Notes: generated by a model from the letters alone, not told the origin. Numbered from the stretch's first letter, positions 1 to 8,552 are shown. The stretch is DNA of 33,001 nucleotides from Gammaproteobacteria bacterium 13_2_20CM_66_19 (GCA_001914695.1 MNCZ01000103.1:1-33001), one strand, 5' to 3'. Numbers and translations: made by a program.

Positions 1-64
1 CCCGTGGCGGTGACCGTGAAGGTCGCCGTCTGCCCGTGGCGGTGACCGTGAAGGTCGCCGTCTG
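1..64. repeat. Two identical tandem 32-bp units
   Basis: Positions 1-32 and 33-64 are identical. On the minus strand the unit encodes the GQTATFTVTATG strand of an Ig-like domain. The unit length is not divisible by three, so the duplication shifts the reading frame of the lipoprotein gene that covers it. Its place at the exact end of the window makes a contig-end assembly artefact as likely as a real duplication. Confidence 0.85.
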
Positions 65-253
65 ACCGGCGACCACCATCTGACTCGCCGGCTGGGTGGT
101 GATTGCGGGCGCGACCGGAGTGACCGGGGATTGCGCGGATGGTGAGCTGTCGCTTCCGCAGCCACTGAGCGTCAATGCGAGCAACAGCAATGTCAGAAAC
201 GTAGCGGGCGTCCCGGCGTGGCCAGATCTTATCGATGCATTCAGCAGTTTCAC
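1..253 (-). CDS. Ig-like domain lipoprotein, N-terminal part, frame broken at the window edge
   Basis: Reading the minus strand from a GTG at 253 gives a lipoprotein signal peptide: a basic start, a Leu-rich core, and lipobox L-S-G-C with Cys about residue 32. A Ser/Pro-rich linker follows, then ITTQPASQ and GQTATFTVTATG, the usual opening of bacterial Ig-like repeats in surface lipoproteins. A G-rich ribosome-binding stretch lies about 11 nt before the GTG. After the first TATG the frame is lost, because a 32-bp unit is tandemly duplicated and 32 is not a multiple of three. The second copy encodes the same peptide in another frame. The gene is therefore either truly frameshifted or an assembly-edge artefact. 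The protein continues beyond the window and its function is unknown; adhesion or glycan binding is common for such proteins. Confidence 0.6.
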   Translation of the reverse strand, partial: MKLLNASIRSGHAGTPATFLTLLLLALTLSGCGSDSSPSAQSPVTPVAPAITTQPASQMVVAGQTATFTVTATGRRRPSRSPPR

Positions 254-857
254 GGCACAATTCCCCCCTGGGAAAAATAAAGCGAAAAAAAGCGAGGCGC
301 CCGCAGCACGTCAGGGTGCGCTGGATTCCCCCAATGACATCGGATCAATGAGTCGTGTTGTCTGCAGCAAGACCGGCTGCAGCCCCCACGGGGGCAGAGT
401 TAACTACGCGTAGGCATTCCCGACAACCTGTCGTGCATCGCAGACTTCGTGTCGCCATTCGCCAACGTTCCGAGTCGCCAACGTTGCGAGCGAAACGCAT
501 CGCATCGCCGCTCGAGCTCTCTCTCGTGCCACCGCAGGGGCGAGCGATGAGACTACTTCGAGACAACGGATCTCCGTCTGCTGACTGCTGTGCACAGATG
601 GTTCGGGGCGCAGTTGTCTGAGCATGGTGCCGACGCAAAGCCGGAATGAGGGGGCAGTGGTCGATCACCGTGGCGCGTATCGAAATATCGTCCAACGATC
701 CTGCTTCTTTGGTGATCGGCGGTGTTGGTGACGTTGGGTCGCCTATATCTTCAGCGCGGATAACCACTGCATTACGTCGGGTGCCGCGCCGCGCGGTCAA
801 TTGCCGCCGCGAGCAGACTCTGGGCGAATCTGGGCGCTGGCGTGAGGAACTGCGCTA
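254..857. other. 604-bp stretch with no recognisable gene
   Basis: Short open frames occur on both strands here, but none resembles a known protein, has a convincing ribosome-binding site, or shows the strong GC bias of the real genes in this window. The segment looks less GC-rich than the core genes. It contains a short tandem repeat (459-490), an A-rich run near 280 upstream of the lipoprotein gene, and a GC-rich inverted repeat at 382-395 (GCCCCC-AC-GGGGGC). I cannot assign a function to any of these. Confidence 0.5.
459..490. repeat. Tandem 16-bp repeat, two copies
   Basis: TCGCCAACGTTCCGAG (459-474) is followed directly by TCGCCAACGTTGCGAG (475-490), with one mismatch. It lies in the non-coding stretch and has no assignable function. 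Confidence 0.7.
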
Positions 858-1250
858 TTACAGGTACTGGCCGCCGTTGACGCAGAGCGTCTCGCCCGTG
901 ATGAACGCCGCCCCATCGCTGACGAGGAACATAACGGCGCTCGCGATCTCAGCAGGCCTCGCGAGTCGCCCAACGGGGATCCTGGCCACGATCTTCTCGA
1001 GGATTTCCGGGGGCACCGCCGCGGCCATCGCGGTATCGGTGTACCCGGCCGCGATAACGTTGACGGTGATGCCGCGGGCTGCGCTCTCGAGCGCCAGCGC
1101 CTTGGTGAAGCCGATCATGCCGGCCTTGGCGGCGGCGTAGTTGGTCTGGCCGAACTGTCCGGCCAGCGAATTGACCGGACGATCTCGGCGATACCCCCGC
1201 CTGCTGCAGTTGTCGTGAAGGGTCGCCCGATCCACAGCATGGCCAGCGCG
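858..1250 (-). pseudogene. 3' remnant of an acetoacetyl-CoA reductase-like SDR gene (PhaB/FabG type)
   Basis: The minus-strand frame ending at 858 encodes the C-terminal half of a short-chain dehydrogenase. It has G-Q-F-G-Q-T-N-Y-A-A-A-K-A-G with the catalytic Tyr and Lys (YxxxK), then ALALES, GITVNVIA-GYTDTAM, RLARPAEIA and FITGETLCVNGGQYL. These match the PhaB/FabG family closely. The N-terminal half (Rossmann TGxxxGIG motif, NNAG, catalytic Ser) is absent: upstream of about 1210 the translation is unrelated and probably frameshifted. No start or ribosome-binding site makes sense. It looks like a truncated relic left by a rearrangement. Intact PhaB would reduce acetoacetyl-CoA with NADPH for polyhydroxybutyrate synthesis; this fragment cannot bind cofactor. 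Confidence 0.8.
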
Positions 1251-1274
1251 CCTGACTGGGGAATCCGTGCAAAT

Positions 1275-1288
1275 GGGTAACGTTACCC
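1275..1288. promoter_or_regulatory. 14-bp perfect palindrome upstream of copC, possible operator
   Basis: GGGTAACGTTACCC is a perfect palindrome with a central CpG, the general form of LacI/GalR-type operators. A possible -10 element TATCAT lies at 1298-1303, and the palindrome would cover its -35 position 17 bp upstream, a place that suits repression. The copC start is 139 bp downstream. One or two palindromes of this length are expected by chance in 33 kb, so this is only a candidate. Confidence 0.35.
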
Positions 1289-1392
1289 GGACGGCACTAT
1301 CATTCGGCACGAGCGCAACTCTGGCGCGGGCGGCAGGCGAAAATTCCGACGACCTGCAGTTCGTTTGCCGGCGTGCGTGCATGGTTCTAAAA

Positions 1393-1413
1393 GGGACGAT
1401 TCTTAGGAATCCC
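1393..1413 (+). promoter_or_regulatory. Small inverted repeat just before the copC ribosome-binding site
   Basis: GGGA-(cga)-TTC pairs with GAA-TCCC across a TTAG loop, giving 7 bp with a 3-nt bulge. It ends directly before the ribosome-binding sequence AACGGAG (1414-1420). It could influence translation of copC. The stem is short and its stability was not computed. Confidence 0.25.
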
Positions 1414-1426
1414 AACGGAGCTCTCC

Positions 1427-1816
1427 ATGAACATGTCCTTTGTGCTGCTGATTATCGGCCTCGGGTTTGCCACGCTCTGTGACGCTCACGCGCACCTGAA
1501 AGATTCGCAACCGGCCGACGGGAGCGTGGTGACCATCGCCCCCGACAACCTCGTCCTGAGGTTCTCCGAAGCCGCACGCGTCACCGCCCTCGCACTGCAC
1601 AGAGTGGGAGAGGCCGAACGCAAGCTCGTGCCGCTGCCGACCGCCCCGGCGCAGCAAGTAACGGTGCCCTTGTCCAAACTTGGGCCCGGCAAATACGTCG
1701 TGACCTACCGCGTTGTCAGCGTTGACGGCCACATCATGTCCGGAGAGTTGCATTTTACGATCGCTCCGAGTGCGAGACCGACCGCCCCCAAGGCGTCGCA
1801 GGATCAAACGCCCTGA
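1427..1816 (+). CDS. copC: CopC-type periplasmic copper-binding protein
   Basis: A 129-residue protein with a signal peptide (about residues 1-20, ending C-D-A). The mature protein should begin H-A-H-L, so the N-terminal His21 is free to bind Cu(II), as in the CopC family. The single immunoglobulin-like CopC domain runs to about residue 112 and keeps the D100-G101-H102 motif, which supplies the other Cu(II) ligands, followed by SGELHFTI. No Met-rich Cu(I) loop is evident, so this is probably a Cu(II)-only type. The start is ATG 1427, with AACGGAG seven bases upstream. The copD gene follows 15 bp later, and CopC is generally thought to hand copper to CopD or buffer it in the periplasm. A palindrome and a small hairpin lie upstream. 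Confidence 0.88.
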   Translation: MNMSFVLLIIGLGFATLCDAHAHLKDSQPADGSVVTIAPDNLVLRFSEAARVTALALHRVGEAERKLVPLPTAPAQQVTVPLSKLGPGKYVVTYRVVSVDGHIMSGELHFTIAPSARPTAPKASQDQTP

Positions 1817-1831
1817 CGGCAGTCGCCCAGC

Positions 1832-2689
1832 ATGATGGTTGATGCGCTGTCGGTCGCGCTTCGTGCGCTCAGTTTCGTCGCCCTGTTTCAGGCGGCGGGA
1901 ATTTCTCTCTTTCTAGTGCTTTTTGGCCCTCTCGTGGTCGCATCGGGCTGCACTTTGCGACGCGCTGCCACTTTGTCAGCGCTGGTCGCGATGGGCGTGC
2001 TGGTCGCTGAGTACGTCCTGGAGGCGGCCCGGATGAGCGGCGATTTCTCGGGGCTGATGGATCTGACTTTGCAGTCACAGGTCATGCATTCCTCGACCGC
2101 TGCGGCGCTCGCCGGGCGACTCCTCGGTCTCGTGCTCATTATCCTGGCCCTGCGTTTAAGGGGTCCCGTCGTCGTCCCCCTGAGCGTGGCCGGCATACTG
2201 TTGCTCACCAGCGCTTTCGCGCTAACGGGTCATACTGCGACGCATCCTGAGCGCTGGCTGTTGAGCCTGCTGCTCATTGCGCATCTGTTAGTCGTGATGT
2301 TCTGGTTCGGGGCACTCGTGGCCCTTCACGTGGCGAGCTCGCGCGAATCTGCGGCGATCACAGGCGAGGTGACCGAAGCGTTCTCTGTGATTGCGATTTG
2401 GGTCGTGCCGGCGCTCTTGGTCTCCGGGCTCATCCTGAGCGTTCTGCTTCTGAAAGGCTTCGCGGGTCTGGGAACAACCTATGGGCACCTCCTGCTCGTG
2501 AAACTGGCTGCTTTTGCGGCGCTCATGGGCCTCGGAGCACTGAACAAATGGCGGCTAGGGCCTGCGGTCGGCCGGGGAGATCCGCGGGCGACAGCGGCAT
2601 TCCGCCGCTCCTTGAAGAGCGAATACATCCTGATCGCCGGAGTGCTGAGCGTGACGGCGATATTGACCAGCTTCTATTCGCCGGACTGA
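1832..2689 (+). CDS. copD: CopD family copper resistance/import membrane protein
   Basis: A 285-residue integral membrane protein with about eight hydrophobic segments spanning the whole length. The CopD domain lies in the C-terminal half. Typical features are TGHTATHPER before a membrane helix, the following HLLVVMFWFGALV helix, and LLLVKLAAFAALMGLGALNKWR-like sequence near residues 225-245. His and Met residues in membrane segments are candidate copper ligands. The family is linked to copper movement across the inner membrane together with CopC, which lies 15 bp upstream, so the two form an operon. The start is one of two adjacent ATGs at 1832/1835 without a strong ribosome-binding site, consistent with coupling to copC. 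Whether it imports copper or protects against it cannot be told from sequence. Confidence 0.85.
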   Translation: MMVDALSVALRALSFVALFQAAGISLFLVLFGPLVVASGCTLRRAATLSALVAMGVLVAEYVLEAARMSGDFSGLMDLTLQSQVMHSSTAAALAGRLLGLVLIILALRLRGPVVVPLSVAGILLLTSAFALTGHTATHPERWLLSLLLIAHLLVVMFWFGALVALHVASSRESAAITGEVTEAFSVIAIWVVPALLVSGLILSVLLLKGFAGLGTTYGHLLLVKLAAFAALMGLGALNKWRLGPAVGRGDPRATAAFRRSLKSEYILIAGVLSVTAILTSFYSPD

Positions 2690-2887
2690 GCTGCATCCGG
2701 TCGGGCTCTTGCATTGCGAACGCTCGGAGCTGAGAACAACAAGTGAACCCACGGCACGATGATTCGCACATGCATCCCGGGAACAACGCGCGTCACACTT
2801 CCGGGAACGCTGCACAGGGGGCGCTCGCCGACGCCGCTCGCTACCGCAGCAGCCCCGACGGCCGTGGCTTGGACGTATCCGTGCCCC

Positions 2888-2915
2888 TCCGGCCGGGAGT
2901 GCACCCCCGGCCGGA
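2888..2915. terminator. GC-rich hairpin between convergent copD and the propeller gene
   Basis: TCCGGCCGGG and CCCGGCCGGA form a perfect 10-bp stem around an 8-nt loop. It lies in the 247-bp gap between two convergent genes, 22 bp from the end of the minus-strand gene. There is no T-run on either side, so it is not a textbook Rho-independent terminator. The rest of the gap (2690-2887) holds nothing I recognise. Confidence 0.45.
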
Positions 2916-2936
2916 ACCGATCGGACTTGCTCCGGC

Positions 2937-4649
2937 TCAGTGCGCGTTCCCGACGACCGTGTCCTGATTCGGCGTGGTCGCTCCGGGCAGGCCTCGGAAG
3001 TCGGTCCACGCAGCGTGTACCCCTCCCGCCGAATCGACGGCAACGCCGGTGTAATCGCCGATGAAGCTGCCGGAGAACTGGATGTACGGATTGGAGGACT
3101 GCGTCGAGACGCGAGTTTCGCTGGCATAGCCGTCCGTCGAGCTGCTGAATGCGTAATCGAGGCACACCGGGTTCAGGTCCGTATAGTGCACCGTCGTAGA
3201 GGCGGGGTAACCCGGATCTGCGGTGTCCAGGAAGCCGCGTCCGCAGGCATGGTCGCTTGCAGTGGGTACCGGCGAGTAATCGCGGGTGTAATAGCCGACC
3301 GCCACCCGGCCGTCATTGGCTCCGACTGCCGGGTAGACCTTGTCGTTGGCGCCCGAGGTGATCTGTCTCGGGACCGTCCACGTCGTACCGTCGCCGGAGG
3401 TGATGAGCTTGACCTGGTTGTTCGTCACCCCTGAGAACTTGGCTGCGCCATTCGCGCAGCCCGCGTTGTTCTGGTCGTCGGCCCAGGCGATGGCCAGTCC
3501 GCCTGTCGTCGGATCGATGGCAAGTGAGGGAAAGCCGTTGATACGGAACTGCTCGAAGCTCAGCCGCTGGCGACCCTGGGCCACATTCAGCGGATAGCAG
3601 CCGACATCGTCGTATACCCGCCCGAGCTCGACGTTGGTGAACGTGTGTCCCCCGTCGGTCGAGCGCGCCAGCACGATCTGATCCCTGGTGACGTCGCCCG
3701 CCTGGTTACCCTCGTAGGCTACGTACAGGGTCCCGTCGGGGGCGACTGCCGGGGACGAGCCTTGGTCGCTGAAATGGACCCCGTCGCTCACCGCGATCGG
3801 GCTCGACCAGGTCCGACCGTAGTCGTGGGACACGGCCTCCACGATGTTCGAAGAGATGTAGCCGGTACCGTGCGGGCCCAGATTGAAGAGGGTCCAGGTG
3901 ACGTAAACGTTGCCCCCCGCGCCGGCCGCGATCCACTCCTTGTCGTTGAAGAAGTTGTTGGCGGCGTCGTAGTGGACCATAACCGGGGCGCCCCAGGTGG
4001 CGCCGCCGTCGTGGGAAGCCGCGACCGCGACCCCGCTCGGGGTGCGATTCGGGTAGCTGAAGTCGTACACGAGCGCGGAATAGTAGAGTGTGCCGTCCGG
4101 AGCAAAAGCCAGGACCGGATCGCCCCCGGCCTGCACATGCTTGAATAGCCCGGTAGCGCCCGTCGCGGGATCCCAGCCCGGAAGCAGGACATCTGAGAAG
4201 GTCTTGCCGCCATCGGTGCTGTAGTAGATGAGGGCCTGGAACCCATAGCGATAGTCGTTGGCCGAGGTGACGATGTTCTGGTGGTTCGTCGGGCTGATGA
4301 CGATGTTCTGCTCGTTCTGCGGCTCATAACAATGAGTCCCATCCACGAGCGTGAAAGTCGTATCCCCCACTACGGCGTCGGCATTGCCGGCGGATAGGGG
4401 CGAGTACAACGTGACCGAGGTGAACGGCGCGCGCCGGCAGAGTGAAAAGAAGACGAGACCGTTCGGGTCGGGGTGACCAGCCGCCGCCGCTTCGAAGTCG
4501 TTGGGATAGAAGAGAGAATCCTGCGAGGCCTGGCTCTTGTCCGGCCCGAGTGCCTTGAAATGAGTTGTCCCGCCTGCAGCCAGCGCCGGGTTTGGTATTC
4601 CCAGAACCAGCAACAAAACAAAAAGGCTGAGCGACATGAGCTTCCGCAT
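2937..4649 (-). CDS. Secreted BNR/Asp-box beta-propeller protein
   Basis: A 570-residue exported protein. The start chosen is the ATG at 4649, because AAGGAG lies eight bases before it and a clean signal peptide follows (residues 1-24, ending P-A-L-A). A longer in-frame start at 4757 would bury the signal. At least five Asp-box-like motifs (STDGGKTF, SHDGGATW, SHDYGRTW, STDGGHTF, SGDGTTW) indicate a six- or seven-bladed propeller of the sialidase/BNR superfamily. Six Cys are spread through the mature part, which suits disulfides in the periplasm or outside the cell. I do not see the F-R-I-P arginine motif of true sialidases, so enzymatic sialidase activity is doubtful. The gene stands alone between copD (convergent) and ackA. 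A binding role or glycan hydrolysis is possible, but the substrate is unknown. Confidence 0.75.
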   Translation of the reverse strand: MRKLMSLSLFVLLLVLGIPNPALAAGGTTHFKALGPDKSQASQDSLFYPNDFEAAAAGHPDPNGLVFFSLCRRAPFTSVTLYSPLSAGNADAVVGDTTFTLVDGTHCYEPQNEQNIVISPTNHQNIVTSANDYRYGFQALIYYSTDGGKTFSDVLLPGWDPATGATGLFKHVQAGGDPVLAFAPDGTLYYSALVYDFSYPNRTPSGVAVAASHDGGATWGAPVMVHYDAANNFFNDKEWIAAGAGGNVYVTWTLFNLGPHGTGYISSNIVEAVSHDYGRTWSSPIAVSDGVHFSDQGSSPAVAPDGTLYVAYEGNQAGDVTRDQIVLARSTDGGHTFTNVELGRVYDDVGCYPLNVAQGRQRLSFEQFRINGFPSLAIDPTTGGLAIAWADDQNNAGCANGAAKFSGVTNNQVKLITSGDGTTWTVPRQITSGANDKVYPAVGANDGRVAVGYYTRDYSPVPTASDHACGRGFLDTADPGYPASTTVHYTDLNPVCLDYAFSSSTDGYASETRVSTQSSNPYIQFSGSFIGDYTGVAVDSAGGVHAAWTDFRGLPGATTPNQDTVVGNAH

Positions 4650-4867
4650 TTTCTTGCTCCTTGGTGGAACTTCTGTCGAACGCTCTCCACCCGCCGCCGG
4701 TGACAGCCGTCTCGAGCCCATTGGGAAAGGACCTGCGCTGCGAGGAACGGGGGGCACTGTTCGTTATTGAGTGCTGATTACGCCCGCCTGGTCGGAGCGG
4801 GTCAATGCAGGGTTTGCCCCAACCCGGCCGCTCGGGACAGGTTCCGCCGGGGGACCGTCTTCGTGTT

Positions 4868-5992
4868 TCACCCCATATCGGTCCTGGCCGCCTCCCTCGT
4901 CTCGGCCGCCGCGCGCACGAGCACCGACTCTTCGTCGGACCCGATCACGTGAACGCGGACGGTAGCGTGGGCGGCTCCAATGCGTGAGTCGGCGCCACGT
5001 GCCGCCTCGTTGAGCACCGGATCGAGGGCGACTCCGGCCCAGGCGAGCCCGGCCAGTGCCCCTGCCCGGACCCCCGGTACATGCTCACCGACACCCCCGC
5101 CGAAGACGATGCCGTCGCAACCCCCCAGCACGGCCATGTAGGCGCCGAGGTACTTGCGGATGCGATAGCAGTAGAGCTCGACTGCGAACCGGGATGCGGG
5201 CGACGGGTCGGACAGCAAGGCGGCGGGACTGGCTTGCGTTCCCGACACGCCGGCGAGCCCGGAAGTGTTATTCAGCAACTCGATCACCTGATCGCCCGTC
5301 AGCGCCAGCTCTCGCTCGAGGTATGGAACAATCGCGGCATCGAGGTCCCCCGTCCGGGTCGCCATGACCAAGCCTTCGAGCGGCGAGAAGCCCATCGAGG
5401 TATCGAGCGGCCGGCCCTGCTCGATCGCGGCGATCGAGCAGCCGCCCCCGAGCTGCAGCGTGATCAACCGGCCGCCTTGCGGCAGCTCCGGATAGAGCGC
5501 GCACCATTTGCGCCACATGGACTCATGCGCCAGCCCATGGAACCCGTAGCGCCTGACACCGCGCTCGACGCCGATGCGCGCGGGCAGCGCGTACTCGGAT
5601 GCGACCCGCGGCAGGTGGGCGAAGAATGCGGTATCGAAAACCGCGACCTGGGGAGTCCCGATGCCCCACAGCTCCCCTGCTGCCGCCACCCACCGCAGCG
5701 CCTGCGGGTTGTGCAGCGGAGCGAGCGGCGAGAGCTCACCGATGGCGGTGATGACCTCGGCGTCGATTCGCGTCGGGCGGACGAACCGCGTGCCGCCGTG
5801 GACGATGCGGTGTGCGATGGCCTCCGGAGCCGGCCGGAGTCTCTCGGCGAGCGCCCGCAGCACGGCGGACGGATCGAGGTCGTGGCCCGTGTGCTGCTCG
5901 CCGCCGAGCCGCAGCGGCGTCCCCGCGGGGCCCGGCTCGTAGAGCCCGAGTTTGACGGAAGTACTGCCGCTGTTTACGGTCAGGAGTGTCAC
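4868..5992 (-). CDS. ackA: Acetate kinase (acetate/propionate kinase family)
   Basis: A 374-residue ASKHA-fold kinase catalysing acetyl phosphate + ADP = acetate + ATP. It opens with [13 protein letters not shown] (residues 6-18, phosphate-binding strand-turn) and has H61-R-I-V-H-G-G, D120-T-A-F-F and RRYGFHG (147-153). [11 protein letters not shown] and TRTGDLD (about 197-218) follow, and FGGGVGE near residue 300 binds adenosine. The usual H-L-G-N-G motif reads Q-L-G-G-G here (180-184), a change at positions known to matter in well-studied acetate kinases. The start is GTG 5992, with GAGGA about 12 bases before it. The gene is divergent from the phosphoketolase gene, with 55 bp between start codons, so the pair probably share a control region and act in sequence. 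At 374 aa it is slightly shorter than the usual 400. Confidence 0.9.
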   Translation of the reverse strand: MTLLTVNSGSTSVKLGLYEPGPAGTPLRLGGEQHTGHDLDPSAVLRALAERLRPAPEAIAHRIVHGGTRFVRPTRIDAEVITAIGELSPLAPLHNPQALRWVAAAGELWGIGTPQVAVFDTAFFAHLPRVASEYALPARIGVERGVRRYGFHGLAHESMWRKWCALYPELPQGGRLITLQLGGGCSIAAIEQGRPLDTSMGFSPLEGLVMATRTGDLDAAIVPYLERELALTGDQVIELLNNTSGLAGVSGTQASPAALLSDPSPASRFAVELYCYRIRKYLGAYMAVLGGCDGIVFGGGVGEHVPGVRAGALAGLAWAGVALDPVLNEAARGADSRIGAAHATVRVHVIGSDEESVLVRAAAETREAARTDMG

Positions 5993-6047
5993 GAGGCTAT
6001 CGTATCCTCGCGCGCTCCTGCCCGCTCCGGCTCATAGGAGGACACTG

Positions 6048-8408
6048 ATGGACGCTCCGCTGGCTCCCGAGCTGCTGCGCCGAATGGATGCCTACTGGCG
6101 GGCGGCGAACTACGTCTCGGTCGGGCAGATTTACCTGTATGCCAACCCGCTCCTGCGCGAGCCGCTGCAACCTGAGCACATCAAGCCCCGGCTGCTCGGC
6201 CACTGGGGCACTACGCCTGGACAGAATTTCATCTATGTGCACCTGAACCGGATCATCCGGCAGTTCGATCTCGACATGATCTACCTTTCCGGACCCGGAC
6301 ACGGCGGGCCGGCGATCGTGGGCAACACCTATCTCGAGGGGACCTACAGCGAGTTCTACCCAGACATCACCCAGGACGCCAAGGGCCTCGAGCGCCTGTT
6401 CAGGCAGTTCTCCTTCCCCGGCGGAATTCCGAGTCACGTGGCGCCGGAGACTCCGGGGTCGATTCACGAAGGAGGTGAGCTCGGCTACTCCCTGAGTCAT
6501 GCGTATGGCGCGGTGTTCGACAATCCCGGCCTCATTGCCGCGTGTGTCGTCGGCGATGGTGAGGCAGAGACCGGGCCGCTCGCCGCGGGCTGGCAGGGCA
6601 ATAAGTTTCTCAATCCCGCCACCGACGGCGCCGTGCTGCCCATCCTGCACCTGAACGGGTACAAGATCGCCAACCCGACTCTGCTGGCGCGGATCCCGGG
6701 CGCGGAGCTCGAGGAGCTGCTGCGCGGTTACGGCTACACCCCGTATATGGTCGAAGGCGAGGAGCCGGCCGCGATGCATCAGTTGATGGCCGGCACTCTG
6801 GACCGCGTCGTCGCGCAGATCCAGGGCATTCAGCGCCAGGCGCGCTCGGAGGGCTTCAAGGAGCGCCCGCGCTGGCCGATGGTCGTGTTGCGCACGCCGA
6901 AGGGCTGGACCGGCCCGAAGAAGGTCGATGGACAGCCTGTCGAAGGGACCTTTCGCGCGCACCAGGTGCCGCTCACCGAGGTGCGCACCAACCCGGTGCA
7001 TCTGGAGCTGCTCGAAGGATGGCTGCGGAGCTACCGCCCCGATGAGCTCTTCGATGCCGGCGGGAAGCTGCGTCCGGAGCTGGCCGGGCTCGCGCCCGCG
7101 GGCGAGCGGCGGATGGGGGCCAACCCGCAAGCCAACGGCGGACTGAGGCTCCGCGACCTGCACATGCCGGACTTTCGCCGGTACGCCGTCCCGGTCGGCG
7201 CGCCGGGCGCGATCGATGCCGAGGACACGCGCGTTCTAGGGAATTTCCTGCGCGATGTGATCGGGCTCAATCGGCGGCCGCGCAATTTCCGCCTCTTCGG
7301 ACCGGACGAGACCAACTCGAACCGCCTCAATGCGGTGTTCGAGGTAACCGACCGGCAGTGGGTCGCGCAGACGGTGGCGGGGGATGACCACCTCGCCGCC
7401 GAGGGCAGCGTGATGGAGGTACTGAGCGAGCACCTCTGCCAGGGGTGGCTCGAGGGCTACCTCCTCACCGGTCGCCACGGGGTGTTCAACTCCTACGAGG
7501 CCTTCATCCACATCGTGGATTCGATGTTCAATCAGCACGCAAAGTGGCTGAAGGTGACGCGGCGGATCCCGTGGCGGCGCCCGCTCGCGTCGCTGAACTA
7601 TCTGTTGAGCTCACACGTCTGGAGACAGGACCACAACGGCTTCACGCACCAGGACCCGGGTTTCATCGATCTCGTCGTCAACAAGAAAGCCGACGTGATC
7701 CGCGTTTATCTGCCGCCGGACGCCAATTGTCTGCTGTCGGTGGTCGATCACTGCCTGCGCAGCCGGCACTACGTGAATGTCGTCGTAGCGGGCAAGCACC
7801 CGGCTCCGCAGTGGTTGAGCATGGACGCCGCCATCAAGCACTGCAGCGGCGGCATCGGCATCTGGGAATGGGCGAGCAGCGACCGCGGGCTGGAGCCCGA
7901 CGTGGTCATGGCCTGCGCCGGGGACGTGCCCACGCTCGAGACGCTCGCCGCGGTCAAGCTGATGCGTGGCTATTTCCCCGAGCTCAAGGTGCGGCTCGTC
8001 AACGTGATCGACCTGATGAAGCTGCAGCCGCCGAGCGAGCATCCCCACGGCCTGCCGGACGCGGATTTCGACGCCCTGTTCACGCGCGACCGTCCGATCA
8101 TCTTCGCCTTCCACGGATATCCGTGGCTCATCCATCGCCTGACCTACCGGCGCACCAATCACGGCAACCTGCACGTCCGGGGCTACAAGGAGGAAGGCAC
8201 GATCACCACGCCCTTCGACATGACGGTCCTGAACGACCTCGATCGCTTTCACCTGGTCGCCGACGCCATCGACCGGTTGCCGCAGCTCGAGTCGCGGGCT
8301 GCCTACGTCAAGCAGGCCCTACGCGACAAGCTGATCGAGCATCGCGAATACATCGTCCGCCACGGCGAGGACCTTGAGGAAATTCGCGAGTGGCGCTGGG
8401 GAAGCTAG
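6048..8408 (+). CDS. xfp: Xylulose-5-phosphate/fructose-6-phosphate phosphoketolase
   Basis: A 786-residue thiamine-diphosphate enzyme that splits xylulose 5-phosphate (and often fructose 6-phosphate) with phosphate into acetyl phosphate and an aldose phosphate. The start is ATG 6048, preceded by a perfect AGGAGG (6036-6041) with six-base spacing; an earlier in-frame ATG at 5952 would overlap ackA and adds non-family residues. Family motifs are all present: [11 protein letters not shown] (51-61), SGPGHGGP (81-88), the TPP/Mg motif GDGEAETGP (169-177), [10 protein letters not shown] (201-210), [13 protein letters not shown] and THQDPGF. Length matches the usual 790-820 aa. Product acetyl phosphate is the substrate of the divergently encoded acetate kinase, giving a short ATP-yielding bypass of glycolysis. 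Confidence 0.95.
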   Translation: MDAPLAPELLRRMDAYWRAANYVSVGQIYLYANPLLREPLQPEHIKPRLLGHWGTTPGQNFIYVHLNRIIRQFDLDMIYLSGPGHGGPAIVGNTYLEGTYSEFYPDITQDAKGLERLFRQFSFPGGIPSHVAPETPGSIHEGGELGYSLSHAYGAVFDNPGLIAACVVGDGEAETGPLAAGWQGNKFLNPATDGAVLPILHLNGYKIANPTLLARIPGAELEELLRGYGYTPYMVEGEEPAAMHQLMAGTLDRVVAQIQGIQRQARSEGFKERPRWPMVVLRTPKGWTGPKKVDGQPVEGTFRAHQVPLTEVRTNPVHLELLEGWLRSYRPDELFDAGGKLRPELAGLAPAGERRMGANPQANGGLRLRDLHMPDFRRYAVPVGAPGAIDAEDTRVLGNFLRDVIGLNRRPRNFRLFGPDETNSNRLNAVFEVTDRQWVAQTVAGDDHLAAEGSVMEVLSEHLCQGWLEGYLLTGRHGVFNSYEAFIHIVDSMFNQHAKWLKVTRRIPWRRPLASLNYLLSSHVWRQDHNGFTHQDPGFIDLVVNKKADVIRVYLPPDANCLLSVVDHCLRSRHYVNVVVAGKHPAPQWLSMDAAIKHCSGGIGIWEWASSDRGLEPDVVMACAGDVPTLETLAAVKLMRGYFPELKVRLVNVIDLMKLQPPSEHPHGLPDADFDALFTRDRPIIFAFHGYPWLIHRLTYRRTNHGNLHVRGYKEEGTITTPFDMTVLNDLDRFHLVADAIDRLPQLESRAAYVKQALRDKLIEHREYIVRHGEDLEEIREWRWGS

Positions 8409-8445
8409 GGTCCGCAGGCACGGGGGGCGACTAGGGCGCAGGTCG

Positions 8446-8465
8446 ACTGTGAGAGCAGTCACAGT
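8446..8465. promoter_or_regulatory. CRP/Vfr/Clp-type binding site upstream of the c-di-GMP gene
   Basis: ACTGTGA-GAGCAG-TCACAGT is a perfect inverted repeat with 7-bp arms and a 6-bp spacer. It contains the exact CRP-family consensus TGTGA-N6-TCACA. It lies in the 144-bp gap between the phosphoketolase stop and the GGDEF/EAL start, centred about 97 bp before the GTG. Possible -10 sequences (CACTAT, 8478-8483; TATGCG, 8481-8486) would put the site near -35 to -38, roughly an activator position. The match to ten fixed bases is expected about 0.03 times by chance in 33 kb. Confidence 0.65.
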
Positions 8466-8552
8466 TCCTTTGAATGGCACTATGCGGGGAAATCCGATCC
8501 GAGACGTGCCGCTACTGAACCGCGGGGGGTCTTCTGTTAAGAACCTTGGACC

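Noticed and set aside
382-395. GCCCCC-AC-GGGGGC inverted repeat as a terminator
   Set aside because: There is no gene to terminate nearby, no T-run, and the 2-nt loop is too tight for the full stem.
345-800. 151-codon minus-strand open frame in the left non-coding stretch
   Set aside because: It has no recognisable motif, no ribosome-binding site, and competing frames on both strands.
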